A stretch of DNA of 64,000 bases from Pseudonocardia sp. HH130629-09 (lineage in GTDB: Bacteria > Actinomycetota > Actinomycetes > Mycobacteriales > Pseudonocardiaceae), in NCBI RefSeq assembly GCF_001294645.1, contig NZ_CP011868.1:1116001-1180000 (forward strand). Reading direction: 5' to 3'. The notes under the pieces are model-generated. The model did not search any database, had not been told where the DNA came from, and saw only the letters and a list, made by a program, of their open reading frames with translations. Each line of letters begins with the position of its first letter. Position 1 is the first letter of the stretch. This document shows, in pieces, positions 23,356 through 33,390 of this stretch. The position numbers and the translations under genes are program-made.

Positions 23356-24175
23356 GGACGGGCTCGCGGAAGCCGCGCACGGCACCGGCGATGCCCACCG
23401 CGGCGAGCACCAGGCAGGTGAACAGCGCGATCGTGACCAGGTTTCCGGGGTCGGAACCGATGGCCAGGCTGCGGCTGGCCTCGATGACGTAGGTGAGGGG
23501 GTTGACCCCGGCGATCGCCGCGAGCCACGGCGAGAGCGCCTGCAACGGCACGAACCCGCTGGAGAGGAACATCAGCGGCAGCACCGCCAGGACACTGATG
23601 CTGTTCATCGTCTCGGCGCTGCGGGTGCTGGCCGCGATGGCCAGGAAGATCCAGCTCAGGGACCAGCAGAGGAACAGCGTCAACGCGCAGGAGACCAGGA
23701 TCCCGCTGAGCCCGCCCTGCGGGGCGTAGCCCATCAGCGCCAACGCGATGAGCAGCAGGAGCACGATCTGGACCACGTTGCGGACCAGGTCGGCGAGGCT
23801 GCGGGCCAGGAGCATCGACACCGGTCGGATCGGCAGCGAGCGCAACCGCGACACGATGCCGTTGTCCAGGTCCTCCACCAGGCCCACCCCGGACTGGGTG
23901 GAGGACTGCACGACATGGTTCACCAGCACCGCCGGCATCAGGAAGTCCAGGTAGGACGTCCCGGCGGGCAGCACAGAGGTCTGGATGATGTTGCTGAAGA
24001 TCTGGGTGAACAGGAAGAGCAGGACGCACGGCTGGATCAGCCCGAACACGACCAGCCCGGGGTCGTGCACCATCGCGTACAGCTGCCGGCGGGTGAGGAT
24101 GGTGACCTGACGGACGAAGGGGGCGCCGTGCCAGCGCTCGGCGGTCGGCGCGGGACGCAGGGCCGGGGTGCTCAT
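23348..24175 (-). CDS. ABC-2 type exporter permease (DrrB-like)
   Basis: 275 residues with about six hydrophobic membrane segments and a cytoplasmic N-terminus, the DrrB/ABC-2 layout. Motifs include LVEDLDNGIVSRLRSLPI and the SSGFVPLQALSPWL loop near the C-terminus. Its ATG (24175) overlaps the stop of the upstream ATPase gene by ATGA, so the two are translationally coupled. With the ATPase it should export the polyketide and give self-protection. Confidence 0.94.
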   Translation of the reverse strand: MSTPALRPAPTAERWHGAPFVRQVTILTRRQLYAMVHDPGLVVFGLIQPCVLLFLFTQIFSNIIQTSVLPAGTSYLDFLMPAVLVNHVVQSSTQSGVGLVEDLDNGIVSRLRSLPIRPVSMLLARSLADLVRNVVQIVLLLLIALALMGYAPQGGLSGILVSCALTLFLCWSLSWIFLAIAASTRSAETMNSISVLAVLPLMFLSSGFVPLQALSPWLAAIAGVNPLTYVIEASRSLAIGSDPGNLVTIALFTCLVLAAVGIAGAVRGFREPVLT

Positions 24176-25131
24176 GCCGCGAACTCCGGGGTTCCGTGGG
24201 CGAGTGCGAGGTAGACGTCGTCGAGCGTCGGTTCGCCGAACGCGAGCTCGGCGACGTCGATGCCGACCTCGTCGAGCGCCCGGATCACCGTGGCGGTCTC
24301 GCGGGACGCGCTGATCGGCACGACGATCGTCCCGTCGTCGCGCACGGCCGGGGCCGTCCCGGCCGAGACCAGCGCCGACCGTGCGGTGCCGGTGGCCGAT
24401 CCGGGAGCGAGGGTGACGGTGACCGTGCGCTGCCCGACCTGGCTCTTGAGCTCGGCGCTGGTGCCGGAGGCGACCACCCGGCCCGAGGACAGGACGGTGA
24501 TCCGGTCGGCGAGGGTGTCGGCCTCGTCGAGGTACTGGGTCGTCAGCAGTACCGAGGTGCCCTCGTCGACCAGGCCGGTGACGATGTCCCACATCGCCCG
24601 GCGGCTGCTGGGGTCCAGGCCGGTCGTCGGCTCGTCGAGGACGATCACCTCGGGGTTGCCGACCAGGCAGGCGGCCAGGTCGAGCCGGCGGCGCATCCCG
24701 CCGGAGTAGGTGCGCGCCTTCCGGGACGCCGCGTGGGTCAGCCCGAACGCCTCGATCAGCTCGTCGGCGCGGGCGCGGGCGCGGGTCTTCGACGCCCCCA
24801 GCAGGCGGGCCAGCAGGACCAGGTTGTCGATCGCGGACAGCTTCTCGTCGACCGAGGCGTACTGCCCGGTCAGCCCGATCCGTTTGCGGACCTCACCGGG
24901 TTCCCGGCTGACGTCGAAGCCGGCCACCCTGGCGGTTCCGGACGTGGGGGGCACCATCGCGGTCAGGATGTTGACCAGGGTCGTCTTCCCGGCGCCGTTG
25001 TGTCCGAGCAGACCCATCACCGTCCCCCGGCCGACGGTCAGGTCCACTCCGGCCAACGCCGGGGTCGAGCCGAACATGCGGCCGATCCCGATCGCCTCGA
25101 TGATCGGTTCATCGGACCTGGCGCGGGTCAT
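24172..25131 (-). CDS. ABC exporter ATPase (DrrA-like)
   Basis: 319 residues. Walker A GHNGAGKTT, signature YSGGMRRRLDLA, Walker B VIVLDEPTTGLDP and the switch His region QYLDEADTLADR are all intact. The C-terminal extension ending LDDVYLALAHG is typical of the daunorubicin-resistance (DrrA) family. ATG 25131 is used because gggag lies 6 bases upstream; a longer reading to 25197 lacks a site and adds an Arg-rich tail. It is divergent from the LAL operon, so the 312-base gap 25132-25443 holds both promoters. Confidence 0.95.
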   Translation of the reverse strand: MTRARSDEPIIEAIGIGRMFGSTPALAGVDLTVGRGTVMGLLGHNGAGKTTLVNILTAMVPPTSGTARVAGFDVSREPGEVRKRIGLTGQYASVDEKLSAIDNLVLLARLLGASKTRARARADELIEAFGLTHAASRKARTYSGGMRRRLDLAACLVGNPEVIVLDEPTTGLDPSSRRAMWDIVTGLVDEGTSVLLTTQYLDEADTLADRITVLSSGRVVASGTSAELKSQVGQRTVTVTLAPGSATGTARSALVSAGTAPAVRDDGTIVVPISASRETATVIRALDEVGIDVAELAFGEPTLDDVYLALAHGTPEFAA

Positions 25132-25344
25132 GGGGCACTCCCTGCAGGATGGATCGGGCCGCCGGGGACGGCGGGCGCCGCGGGTGGTCGCCGCCACGAT
25201 GCGAGGGTGCGGGCGCCCTGTCGAACCGGTCGTAGCACCTCAGAACTGGGGGGACCCGTGGTTCCCCGCGGGCGCGGTGCACGGGGCAGGTCGCGCCGTC
25301 GCCGGGCGACCGGGGTGTGCGGCCTCTCCCGGCCCCACTCGTCC

Positions 25345-25379
25345 GTTCCGCCCGGCATGTCGCGGAACTGGCCTAGACT
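25345..25379 (+). promoter_or_regulatory. Inverted repeat and -10 element before the LAL operon
   Basis: Perfect 7-bp inverted repeat GTTCCGC-N10-GCGGAAC (25345-25368), followed 5 bases later by TAGACT (25374-25379), a plausible -10 box. It lies about 65 bases before the first LAL start in the divergent gap. Likely operator for a dimeric regulator; which one is not known. Confidence 0.45.
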
Positions 25380-25443
25380 GATGATCTTCCGGTCCGGGCG
25401 CGTGTGCCGACCGGACCGGTCGATCCCGGAGGTTTGTCCATCG

Positions 25444-28284
25444 ATGTCCGACCACAGCCCCGGTCGCAGGCGCCTCGTCGGCCGTGACGTCGAATCGGCC
25501 TGGCTGGCCGAGGCACTCGTCGCCGCTGCGGCCGGGGAGCCCGCCGTGCGGCTGCTGGTCGGCCGGGCCGGAATCGGCAAGTCCGCGCTGCTCGACCAGC
25601 TGTGCGACACGCGGCCGCCCGGTGCGGACGTGCGCCTGCTGCGGGCCCGCGGCCGCGAACAGACCGCCGACGTGTCCTTCGCCGTGGTCCGGGACCTGTT
25701 CGGTCCGCTCGGCCTCGGCTCCGGGGCGGGGAGCCCCGAGCTGCTCGAGGGCGGCGCGCGGTGGAGCATGTCCGCGCTGGCCGAGGACTTCGCCGGCGCC
25801 GATCCGGACAACGTCTACCCGGTGCTGCACGGGTTGTACTGGCTCACGGTCAACCTCACGACGCAGGCCCCGTTGCTCGTGGTCGTCGACGACCTGCAGT
25901 GGTGTGACGACGGGTCCCTGGCCTTCCTGGCCTTCCTCCTGCGCCGCTGCGCCGGTCTGCCGCTGGCGGTCGTGCTCGCCACCCGCACCGACGAGACGGG
26001 AACGCTCCCGGCCCGGCTGGCCGGTATCGGCGGACAGATTGGCGTGGACGTCAAACAGGTGCGCCCGCTGGGCCGCGCGGACATCGCCCGTCTCGCCGTC
26101 GCCCGTGGCCCGCTGGACGCGGAGCCGTTGCACGCCGACCTACTCGACGCGCTGGCCGAGGCCTCCGGCGGCAGTCCGTTGCTGGTGGAACGCCTGGTCG
26201 CCGAGCTCGGCCCGGTGACCCGGGAGCAGGCGACCGGACGTGTGCACGAGCTGGGGCGCGAGGTGCTCGACCGCCTGGTCGAGCGGCACGTCGTCGCGCC
26301 GGACGTCGCGGCCGTGGCCTCGGCGGTCGCCGTCGTCGGCGCCGAGGCCACCGATGTGCTCGCCTCGCTGTCCGGCGTACCGGCCGGCTCCGTGAAGGAC
26401 GCGGTCGACATCCTGGTCCGGACCGACGTGTTCGCTCCGGGCCGCACGGACTTCCGGCACGACCTGCTGCGCTCGGCGGTGCTCCGCCGGCTGCCCGAGG
26501 ACCGGCTGACCGAGCTGCGGCGGCGCGGCGCGCGCGTGCTCAGCGACGCCGGACGCCCGGCCGAGTCGGTCGCCGCCGTCCTGCTGGCACTGCCCGAGAT
26601 CTCCGAGCCCTGGATGGCCGACGTGCTGCTCGAGGCCGCGACCGCGGCCGGGCACCGGGGCGCACAGCCCGCCGTCGCGCGGTACCTGGCCCCGGTGCTC
26701 CAGGCCCGGCCGCACGACGTCGGGGTGCGGATGCGGCTGGCCGCAGCACTCGGGCAGACCGCGCCGGACGAGGCGGTCCGGCAGCTGCGCGAGGCCCTCG
26801 ACCTCGCGCCGGACCTGCCGACCCGGGCCAGGGTGGCCGTGCAGCTGGCGATGACCTCGCTCGCGGTGCAGCAGGCACCGGAGGGGGCCCGGATCCTCCA
26901 GGACGTCCTGGACGCCCTGGACACTGCGGCGGACACCGATTCCGGCCCGGAGGCGACCGAGCTGCGCACCCACGTCGAGGCGGCGCTGCTGGTGGCGGGA
27001 CTGGACGAGAAGAGCACCGTGGCCGAGACGATCGCCCGGCTGCGTCGGATGTCGGTCCCCGCCGGACGGACCCCGGCCGAGCGGCAGAAGCTCGCCATGA
27101 TGACCGTCGCCAAGGCGATGGAGGGCGACGGGGCCGACGCCGCGGTGGAGATGGCCCGGCGGGTCCTGCTCGTCGACGAGGCCACCCTGGGCGGGTGGGC
27201 CGTACTGGCGTCGTCGTTGGTGCTCCGCCTGGCCGACGAGGTCGAGGAGTCCACGGCGGTGCTGGACCGGCTCGTCACCCAGAGCCGCCGGCAGGCCTCG
27301 GCCTGGACCTACAGCCTCGCGATCGGGACCCGCTCGGCCAACCAGTTACTCGTCGGCGACCTCGCCGGGGCCGAGGACGACGCCCAGGCCGCCCTCGACG
27401 TGGCCGAGCAGGAGGCGTGGCGCGGCAACACCGTGGTGCCCACGATCGCGTTGGCGAGTGTGCGCCACCTGCAGGGCAGCCCGGAGGAAGCGCTGGCCCT
27501 GCTGGACGGGTTGAGCCGGCCCCGGCTGGAGGACTTCGCCTGGGAGTACCACCTCTACCTGATGACGCGGGCCGGAGCGAGTGCCGACACGGGCGACGTC
27601 GAGGTGGCACTCGCCCTCTACCGCCGCTGCGGGCAGAGCCTGGACGCCGCGGGCATCGCCAACCCGATGCTGGCGCCCTGGTGGGCCCACGCCGCAGTGC
27701 TGCTCGCCGACACCGGCCGGGCCGCGGCGGCGCGCGGGATGGTCGAGCTGGGTGAGCAGAGCGCCGCCCGGTGGGGCACCGCCCGCAGCCGCGGGCTGGC
27801 CCTGATCGCACGCGGGGTGATCACTCCGGGGCCGGGGGGACCGGAGCTGCTCGACGAGGCGGTCGCGGTGCTGGAGAACTCCCCGGCGCGGATGGAGCTC
27901 ATCCTGGCCTACCTCCGGCTCGGCCGTGCCGTGCTCGAGCTCGGGTACCCCGAGGCCGCGCGCGAGCACCTGCGTCACGCAGCGACCCTCGCGGCGCGCT
28001 GCGGCGCGCTGCGGGCGGCGACCGCGGCGCGGGAGCTGCTCGTCCGGGCGGGCGGCCGGATGCGCAGACCCACCGGCTCGCCGCTGGACCCGTTGACCGG
28101 CGCGGAACGTCGGGTGGTGGCCCTGGCCGTCGACGGTGCCCGCAACCGGGAGATCGCGGAGGCCCTGTTCATCACACTGCGGACCGTCGAGGTGCATCTG
28201 ACCAGCGCGTTCCGCAAGCTCGGGGTCGCCGACCGGGCCGGTCTGGCCGAGATCGTGAGCGGCGCCCGGGTCCGTCGGGGATGA
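25444..28284 (+). CDS. LAL-family (large ATP-binding LuxR) regulator 1
   Basis: 946 residues. An N-terminal STAND ATPase has Walker A GRAGIGKSALL (canonical Lys) and Walker B LLVVVDDLQW. A long helical TPR-like middle follows, then a C-terminal LuxR HTH (LTGAERRVVALAVDGARNRE to SAFRKLGV). ATG 25444 is the first methionine matching the family N-terminus; ggagg lies 11 bases upstream. It opens a three-gene operon with ATGA overlap to the next gene. By family it is a pathway-specific activator, comparable to the LAL sets in polyene macrolide clusters. It is the only one of the five LAL-like proteins here with an intact Walker A Lys. Confidence 0.93.
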   Translation: MSDHSPGRRRLVGRDVESAWLAEALVAAAAGEPAVRLLVGRAGIGKSALLDQLCDTRPPGADVRLLRARGREQTADVSFAVVRDLFGPLGLGSGAGSPELLEGGARWSMSALAEDFAGADPDNVYPVLHGLYWLTVNLTTQAPLLVVVDDLQWCDDGSLAFLAFLLRRCAGLPLAVVLATRTDETGTLPARLAGIGGQIGVDVKQVRPLGRADIARLAVARGPLDAEPLHADLLDALAEASGGSPLLVERLVAELGPVTREQATGRVHELGREVLDRLVERHVVAPDVAAVASAVAVVGAEATDVLASLSGVPAGSVKDAVDILVRTDVFAPGRTDFRHDLLRSAVLRRLPEDRLTELRRRGARVLSDAGRPAESVAAVLLALPEISEPWMADVLLEAATAAGHRGAQPAVARYLAPVLQARPHDVGVRMRLAAALGQTAPDEAVRQLREALDLAPDLPTRARVAVQLAMTSLAVQQAPEGARILQDVLDALDTAADTDSGPEATELRTHVEAALLVAGLDEKSTVAETIARLRRMSVPAGRTPAERQKLAMMTVAKAMEGDGADAAVEMARRVLLVDEATLGGWAVLASSLVLRLADEVEESTAVLDRLVTQSRRQASAWTYSLAIGTRSANQLLVGDLAGAEDDAQAALDVAEQEAWRGNTVVPTIALASVRHLQGSPEEALALLDGLSRPRLEDFAWEYHLYLMTRAGASADTGDVEVALALYRRCGQSLDAAGIANPMLAPWWAHAAVLLADTGRAAAARGMVELGEQSAARWGTARSRGLALIARGVITPGPGGPELLDEAVAVLENSPARMELILAYLRLGRAVLELGYPEAAREHLRHAATLAARCGALRAATAARELLVRAGGRMRRPTGSPLDPLTGAERRVVALAVDGARNREIAEALFITLRTVEVHLTSAFRKLGVADRAGLAEIVSGARVRRG

Positions 28285-30590
28285 GCGAACCCACGATCCG
28301 CGTGCGTGGCGGCGGGACCGCGGCCCTCGGTCGTGCCCTGGACTCGCTCGCGGCGGGGACCTCGACGGTCGTCACCGTCACCGGCGAGCCCGGCACCGGG
28401 CGCTCCCGCCTGCTGCACACGGCGGCGGCAGGGGCGCGCGCGAGGGGTGTGCGCGTCCTGACCGCCCGGGCGGTGGTCGCGGAGAGCGAGTACCCACTGG
28501 GGGTCGTGCACGGGCTGCTCCGGCCGCTCGACGGGTCGGCGGAGCTGCGGCGCGCCCCGGGCGCACCGGCGGACACCGCGCTCCTGCACCGGTGGTGTCG
28601 ACTCGTGCTCGACGCCGCGCACCGGCGACCGGTCCTGCTGGTGGTGGACGACCTGCACTGGGCGGACACTGAGTCGCAGCGCTGGCTGCAGATGCTGCTG
28701 CGACACCGGCACGGGGCACCCGTCGGGGTGCTGGTGGCGGCGAACGGGACACACGAGGCAGCGGAGTGGGCGGGGGCCCCGGCCATCCGCGCCAACGTCA
28801 CGCTCCGGACCGGGCCGCTGCCGCTCGCGGCCGTCCGCGCCGCCGTCACCGCGGCCTACGGCGCCGCGCCGGACCGCGCGTTCTCTGTCGTGGCCCGGCG
28901 TGCGACCGGGGGGAACCCGGCCGTCCTCGCCGCGACGCTGGCTCGGCTCGACCGGTCCGTGACCCCGACCTCCCCGGCCGTACCCGAGCTGCGCCGGTGC
29001 GCGGCACTCGCGCGCGCCGAGCAGGTCAGGGCGGTACTGGACGGGATCCCGGCCGACCTGGTCACGGCCCTGCGCGCGGCGGCCGTCTGCGGCCCGGATC
29101 TCTGGCCGGTGGTCGACCGGATCGGTGGGCCCGGCCCGTCCACCGGGGCCGATGTGCGGACCAGGCTGGCCGCCACCGGCCTGGTCCGCGGGCCGGGCTG
29201 CCTGCTGCTCTGCGACGAGGTGGTCACCGACGTGGTCCTGGCCGGGATCGACCCCGACCGGCGCCGGGGCCTGTTCGCCCGGGCCGCGGCGCTCGCCGTC
29301 CGCGCCGGGCTGCCGGACGACGGTGTGGCCCGCGCGCTGCTGGCGGCCCCGACGCTCGGCGAGCCCTGGGGCGCGGAGCTGCTGTACCGGGTCGCCTGCG
29401 GCCACCGGGGTCGCGGGAACCACGCCGCGGCCGCCGCGTGCGCCGAACGTGCCCTGCTCGAACCGGTCCCGCCGGGGCTGTCCGGGCCGCTGATGGTCGA
29501 GCTGGCCACGGCCAGGTCGTGGACCGAGCCGGTGGCGGCCCGCCGGATGCTCGCCCTGGTCGTGCAGGAGGCGGATCCCACGGACGGCCCGCACGGGGCG
29601 CAGGCAGCCGACCTGCTGCTGGCCGACGGCGACGTCGGTGCCGCGCGCCGCGCACTCGCGATCACCGTGCGTCGGTGCGCGGGCGACACGACCGCGCACC
29701 GGGACCTGCTCTCGCTGTCCCGGCTGACCGACGAGCTGGGCTACGACGACCTGCTGGCGGCACCGTCGTGCGCACCGGAGCCCGCCGGGCCGGGGACGGA
29801 CCCCCCGCCCGCCGCGTCCACCGCCGCCGCGAGCGGGTCCCTGGCCTGGTCCGAGGCGGTACGGGGCCGGGACCGGGCCGCGGCGACCCGACTCGCCCGC
29901 GAGGCACTGGCGGCTCCGGACGCCGGGTGGACACCGGTGATGCCCCGGGTCATGGCCGCCATGACGTTGGAGGTGGCGGGCTGCCCCCACGAGGCGCTGC
30001 GCGCGCTGGAACCGGTGCTGCTCGACCTCGCCGGCGACCGGAGCGTGCCGCCCGCGATCCTGGCCATGACGGCGCTGGTCGCCCTGCGCGCCGGTGACCT
30101 CGACGGCGCCCGGCGCGACCTGCGTGCTGCCCGGGCCGCGTCGGCGGGACGGGCCCGGCCGGGCGGCGGCGACCCGCTGGTCGCGGCCGTGCAGATCCTG
30201 CTGCACCTCGCCGAGGGCGACCTCGCCGAGGCGACCGTCGTGGCGTCGGCGAGGCACGGGGTCGGGGGCGACCGGCCCGGCATCGCGCTCCTGGCCTACG
30301 CCCTCGGGCGGGTGCACGCCGCCCGGGGTGGGGCCCGGGCCGGATTCGAACTGTTCATGAGGTGCGGGCGGTTGTTGCTGGACCGGGGCCGGGTCAACCC
30401 TGCTCTCGTGCCGTGGCGCTCGGCGGCCGCGGCGGCTCTCGCGGCCTGCGACGAGCACGCGGCCGCGCTGCGGATCGCGCGGGACGAGCACCGGCTGGCC
30501 GTCCGATGGGGCGCGCCGGGGCCGATCGCGGTCGCGGGGGCCGCGGTCGCGGCGCTGGGACGGGAGTTGTCGCATGTTGCGGGACCGTGA
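28281..30590 (+). CDS. LAL-like STAND ATPase without LuxR HTH
   Basis: 769 residues. The N-terminal ATPase has GEPGTGRSRLL (Walker A Lys replaced by Arg) and LLVVDDLHWAD, then a TPR-like region ending WGAPGPIAVAGAAVAALG. In full LALs a linker and LuxR HTH follow this point; here the frame stops and the next LAL begins, overlapping by 17 bases. No HTH is found in any frame across the junction because the next protein's N-terminus is intact. It may act as a non-DNA-binding partner or modulator of its neighbours; this is inference. Confidence 0.88.
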   Translation: MSEPTIRVRGGGTAALGRALDSLAAGTSTVVTVTGEPGTGRSRLLHTAAAGARARGVRVLTARAVVAESEYPLGVVHGLLRPLDGSAELRRAPGAPADTALLHRWCRLVLDAAHRRPVLLVVDDLHWADTESQRWLQMLLRHRHGAPVGVLVAANGTHEAAEWAGAPAIRANVTLRTGPLPLAAVRAAVTAAYGAAPDRAFSVVARRATGGNPAVLAATLARLDRSVTPTSPAVPELRRCAALARAEQVRAVLDGIPADLVTALRAAAVCGPDLWPVVDRIGGPGPSTGADVRTRLAATGLVRGPGCLLLCDEVVTDVVLAGIDPDRRRGLFARAAALAVRAGLPDDGVARALLAAPTLGEPWGAELLYRVACGHRGRGNHAAAAACAERALLEPVPPGLSGPLMVELATARSWTEPVAARRMLALVVQEADPTDGPHGAQAADLLLADGDVGAARRALAITVRRCAGDTTAHRDLLSLSRLTDELGYDDLLAAPSCAPEPAGPGTDPPPAASTAAASGSLAWSEAVRGRDRAAATRLAREALAAPDAGWTPVMPRVMAAMTLEVAGCPHEALRALEPVLLDLAGDRSVPPAILAMTALVALRAGDLDGARRDLRAARAASAGRARPGGGDPLVAAVQILLHLAEGDLAEATVVASARHGVGGDRPGIALLAYALGRVHAARGGARAGFELFMRCGRLLLDRGRVNPALVPWRSAAAAALAACDEHAAALRIARDEHRLAVRWGAPGPIAVAGAAVAALGRELSHVAGP

Positions 30591-33384
30591 GCCGGAGCTG
30601 CGTGTGCTGCGCGACGCCGTCCTGCGCGCCGCGGACGGCCGGGGCGGTGCGATCCTGCTCGGCGGCGGTCTCGGCACCGGCCGCACCGCCCTGCTGGACG
30701 CCGCGGCCGACATCGCCGTCGCCGCCGGGCTGCGGGTCCTGCGGGCCACCGCCGACGTCGTCGAGCAGGACTTCGACCACGGCGTCGCCCGTCAGCTCTT
30801 CGACCCGTTGCTGGCCACCGCCGCGCGCGGCGACCGGGAGCGCTGGCTCGCAGGCCGCGACGTTCCGCAGGCGTTGGCGTACGTGCCCGCGGATGCCGAC
30901 GACCCGACGGTGGCGCACCGGTGGATCCAGGAGCTGCAGGACCTGCTGGAGGCGGTGGCCGCCGGCGGCCCGGTCGCCGTGTGCGTGGACGACCTGCAGT
31001 GGGCCGACGGCCCGTCGCAGCGCTGGCTGAATCACCTCGCGGTCCGTGTGACCGGGTTGCCGGTCGTCCTGGTGGCCACGGCACTCGACGGCGACCCCTG
31101 CTCGCAGCGGCCGCCGGTCCGCGCGTTCGCCCGCAGCGCCGCCGTGCTGCGGGCCCGCAGGCTCCCGCCCGAGGCGGTCGACGCCGTGATCGCGGAGCGG
31201 TTCTGGCCCGCGGCCGCCCCCGAGTTCGTCCTGGCCTGTCACGAGACCTGCGCGGGCAACCCGCTGATCCTCGACACCGTGCTCGGCGAGCTCGTGGCCG
31301 CCGGTGTCCGGCCGGACGCCGCGCAGGCCGGGGCGGTGCGTGCGGCGCGGCCGGTGGCACTGCGGGAGCGGCTCGCCCGGTGCGTGCGCGGGCAGGACCC
31401 GTCGGCGCGGCGCTACCTGCGCGCGGTTGCGGTGCTGGGTGCGGGGCCGGACCCGGAGGTCCTGCGCCGGCTCGGCGAGCTGGACCGGGCGGACCTGCGC
31501 ACCGTCCCGGCGTCGCTCGTCGAGCAGGGTCTCCTGACAGGACAGGGGGTCGTCCGGGTCGTGCACCCGCTGGTGGAGGAGGTCGCGACCGAGCCGGCGG
31601 AACGGGAGGACCTGCACCACCGGGCCGCCCGGTACCTGCACGAGTTCGGCCATCCCGCCCTGGAGGTCGCGGGCCACCTGCTGGCCGTGACCGCACCGCT
31701 GGCCACCTGGGCCATCGAGGTCCTGCGGGCGGCAGCGCAGCAGGCCGCCGCGACGCCGGTTCCCGACGCTCGGCACTCCGGCGTACCGGACCCCGACGCC
31801 GTGGACACCGCCATCCGTTGCCTGCGCCGTGCGTTGCTCGACAGCGGGGCGACCAGCCGCGAGCGGGGAGTGCTGCTGGTCGAGCTCGCCTCGGTGGAGC
31901 GCTTCGTCGAGCCGGGCACCGCCGTGCGGCACGTCGCGCAGGCCCTCCCGCTCCTCGACTCGGCCCGGGACCGCGCCGCGGCGCTCACCCTGATCGACCC
32001 GGCCATGTGCCGCGATGCCCCGGACTCGGTGCAGGAGGCGATCCGCCGCGCGGACACGGGGGACGCCGACGGGACCGTCGCCCTGCGGATCCGGGCCCGT
32101 GCCCGGCGGATGGCGGAGGAACGCCCGGAGGGGCTGGCCGAGTCGTGCCACCTGCTGCGCGAGGTGCTCCGCGCTCCGGACGCGATGCTGAGCACCTCGG
32201 CGGGGCGGGAGCTGGTCGGGGTGCTGCTCCACGCGGCGATGCTGACCGGGCACGTTCCGGCTCGCGACATCGCGCACCTGGGCGAGCGTCTGTTGCGGAT
32301 CACACCCGCCCGGCAGCTGCCACCCCCGCCCGGCGTGCCGCCCGGGGACGGACCACGCGGTCTGCTCGTCCTGGCGCTGGTCGCCGCCGACCGTCCGGCC
32401 CCCGTCGAGGCGTGGCTGGCCGGTCAGGGGGACCGGGACCCGGCCGTCGCATCGGCCGACGAGCTCGCTCTGGTGCAGCTCGCGCAGGGACGGGTGGCGG
32501 CGGCAGCGTTGCCCGGCGTCCTGCGGGCCGCCGGACCCCCCACGGCGTTCCACGCCGCGCTCCTGGCCGCCGCGCTCGACTCGCGGGTCCTGGTGCCGGG
32601 ACGCGCCGTCACTGATCGGCCACCCGGCGTCGGTCTGCTCGCCCACGTGACGCACCAGATGATGCGCGCGGCCAGGGCCTGCGCACACGAGGAGCCGGAT
32701 CTCGCGCTGGAGTGCTTCCTCGACGGCGGCCGCCACCTCGACCACCTGGGATGGCGCAACCCGGCGCTGTTCCCGTGGCGGGGCTGGGCGGCGCGGCTGT
32801 ACGGGCGGCGCGGCGAGTACGACGCCGCGGTCGCCTACGCCGACGAACAGCTCACCCTGGCCGAGGCGTGGGGCGCACCGGCCGCGCTGGGGCGCGCCCT
32901 GCGGATCCGAGGCTCCCTGGCCGAGGGCGCCGACGGCACCGCCCAGCTGCGTGCTGCCGTCGACGTCCTCGCCGGTTCGGGCGACCTGCGCGAGCTGGGC
33001 CGGTCCGAGATCGCGCTCGGCGGGCGGCTCGCCCGGGCCGGCGATCCGGCCGGGGACGAGCTGGTGCGTCGGGGCCGGCAGCGCACCGCCGAGCTGGGGG
33101 CGGACGCCGCCGCGACGGTCGACCCGGCCCCGGCCCCGGCCGCGGGCGGGACCCCACCGGCCGAGCCCGCCACGGAGGCGGCGGCCGGGCCCACCGGGCC
33201 GGAGGGCCCTGATCCGCTGACCGAGGCCGAACGCCGGGTGGTCCGCCTGGCCGTCGGGGGCGCGACCAACCAGGCGATCGCCGACGACCTCGGTATCAGC
33301 CGGCGGGCCGTCGAGAAGCGCTTGACCAGCGTCTACCGCAAGCTCGGGGTGAGCGGGCGGGCGGCGCTGCCCGGCGCGGGCTGA
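30574..33384 (+). CDS. LAL-family regulator 3
   Basis: 936 residues. Walker A reads GGGLGTGRTALL (Arg for Lys) and Walker B is VAVCVDDLQWAD. The C-terminal LuxR HTH is complete (LTEAERRVVRLAVGGATNQA to VYRKLGVSGRAAL). It starts inside the end of the upstream gene, so it is translationally coupled. The pair of LAL-like genes before it and the exporter next door place it in cluster-specific control. It ends 6 bases before the stop of the convergent carboxylase epsilon gene. Confidence 0.93.
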   Translation: MLRDREPELRVLRDAVLRAADGRGGAILLGGGLGTGRTALLDAAADIAVAAGLRVLRATADVVEQDFDHGVARQLFDPLLATAARGDRERWLAGRDVPQALAYVPADADDPTVAHRWIQELQDLLEAVAAGGPVAVCVDDLQWADGPSQRWLNHLAVRVTGLPVVLVATALDGDPCSQRPPVRAFARSAAVLRARRLPPEAVDAVIAERFWPAAAPEFVLACHETCAGNPLILDTVLGELVAAGVRPDAAQAGAVRAARPVALRERLARCVRGQDPSARRYLRAVAVLGAGPDPEVLRRLGELDRADLRTVPASLVEQGLLTGQGVVRVVHPLVEEVATEPAEREDLHHRAARYLHEFGHPALEVAGHLLAVTAPLATWAIEVLRAAAQQAAATPVPDARHSGVPDPDAVDTAIRCLRRALLDSGATSRERGVLLVELASVERFVEPGTAVRHVAQALPLLDSARDRAAALTLIDPAMCRDAPDSVQEAIRRADTGDADGTVALRIRARARRMAEERPEGLAESCHLLREVLRAPDAMLSTSAGRELVGVLLHAAMLTGHVPARDIAHLGERLLRITPARQLPPPPGVPPGDGPRGLLVLALVAADRPAPVEAWLAGQGDRDPAVASADELALVQLAQGRVAAAALPGVLRAAGPPTAFHAALLAAALDSRVLVPGRAVTDRPPGVGLLAHVTHQMMRAARACAHEEPDLALECFLDGGRHLDHLGWRNPALFPWRGWAARLYGRRGEYDAAVAYADEQLTLAEAWGAPAALGRALRIRGSLAEGADGTAQLRAAVDVLAGSGDLRELGRSEIALGGRLARAGDPAGDELVRRGRQRTAELGADAAATVDPAPAPAAGGTPPAEPATEAAAGPTGPEGPDPLTEAERRVVRLAVGGATNQAIADDLGISRRAVEKRLTSVYRKLGVSGRAALPGAG

Positions 33385-33390
33385 GCCGGA

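Noticed and set aside
24196..25443. Long N-terminal extension of LAL 1
   Set aside because: It is antisense to the ABC ATPase; the LAL family N-terminus starts at ATG 25444.
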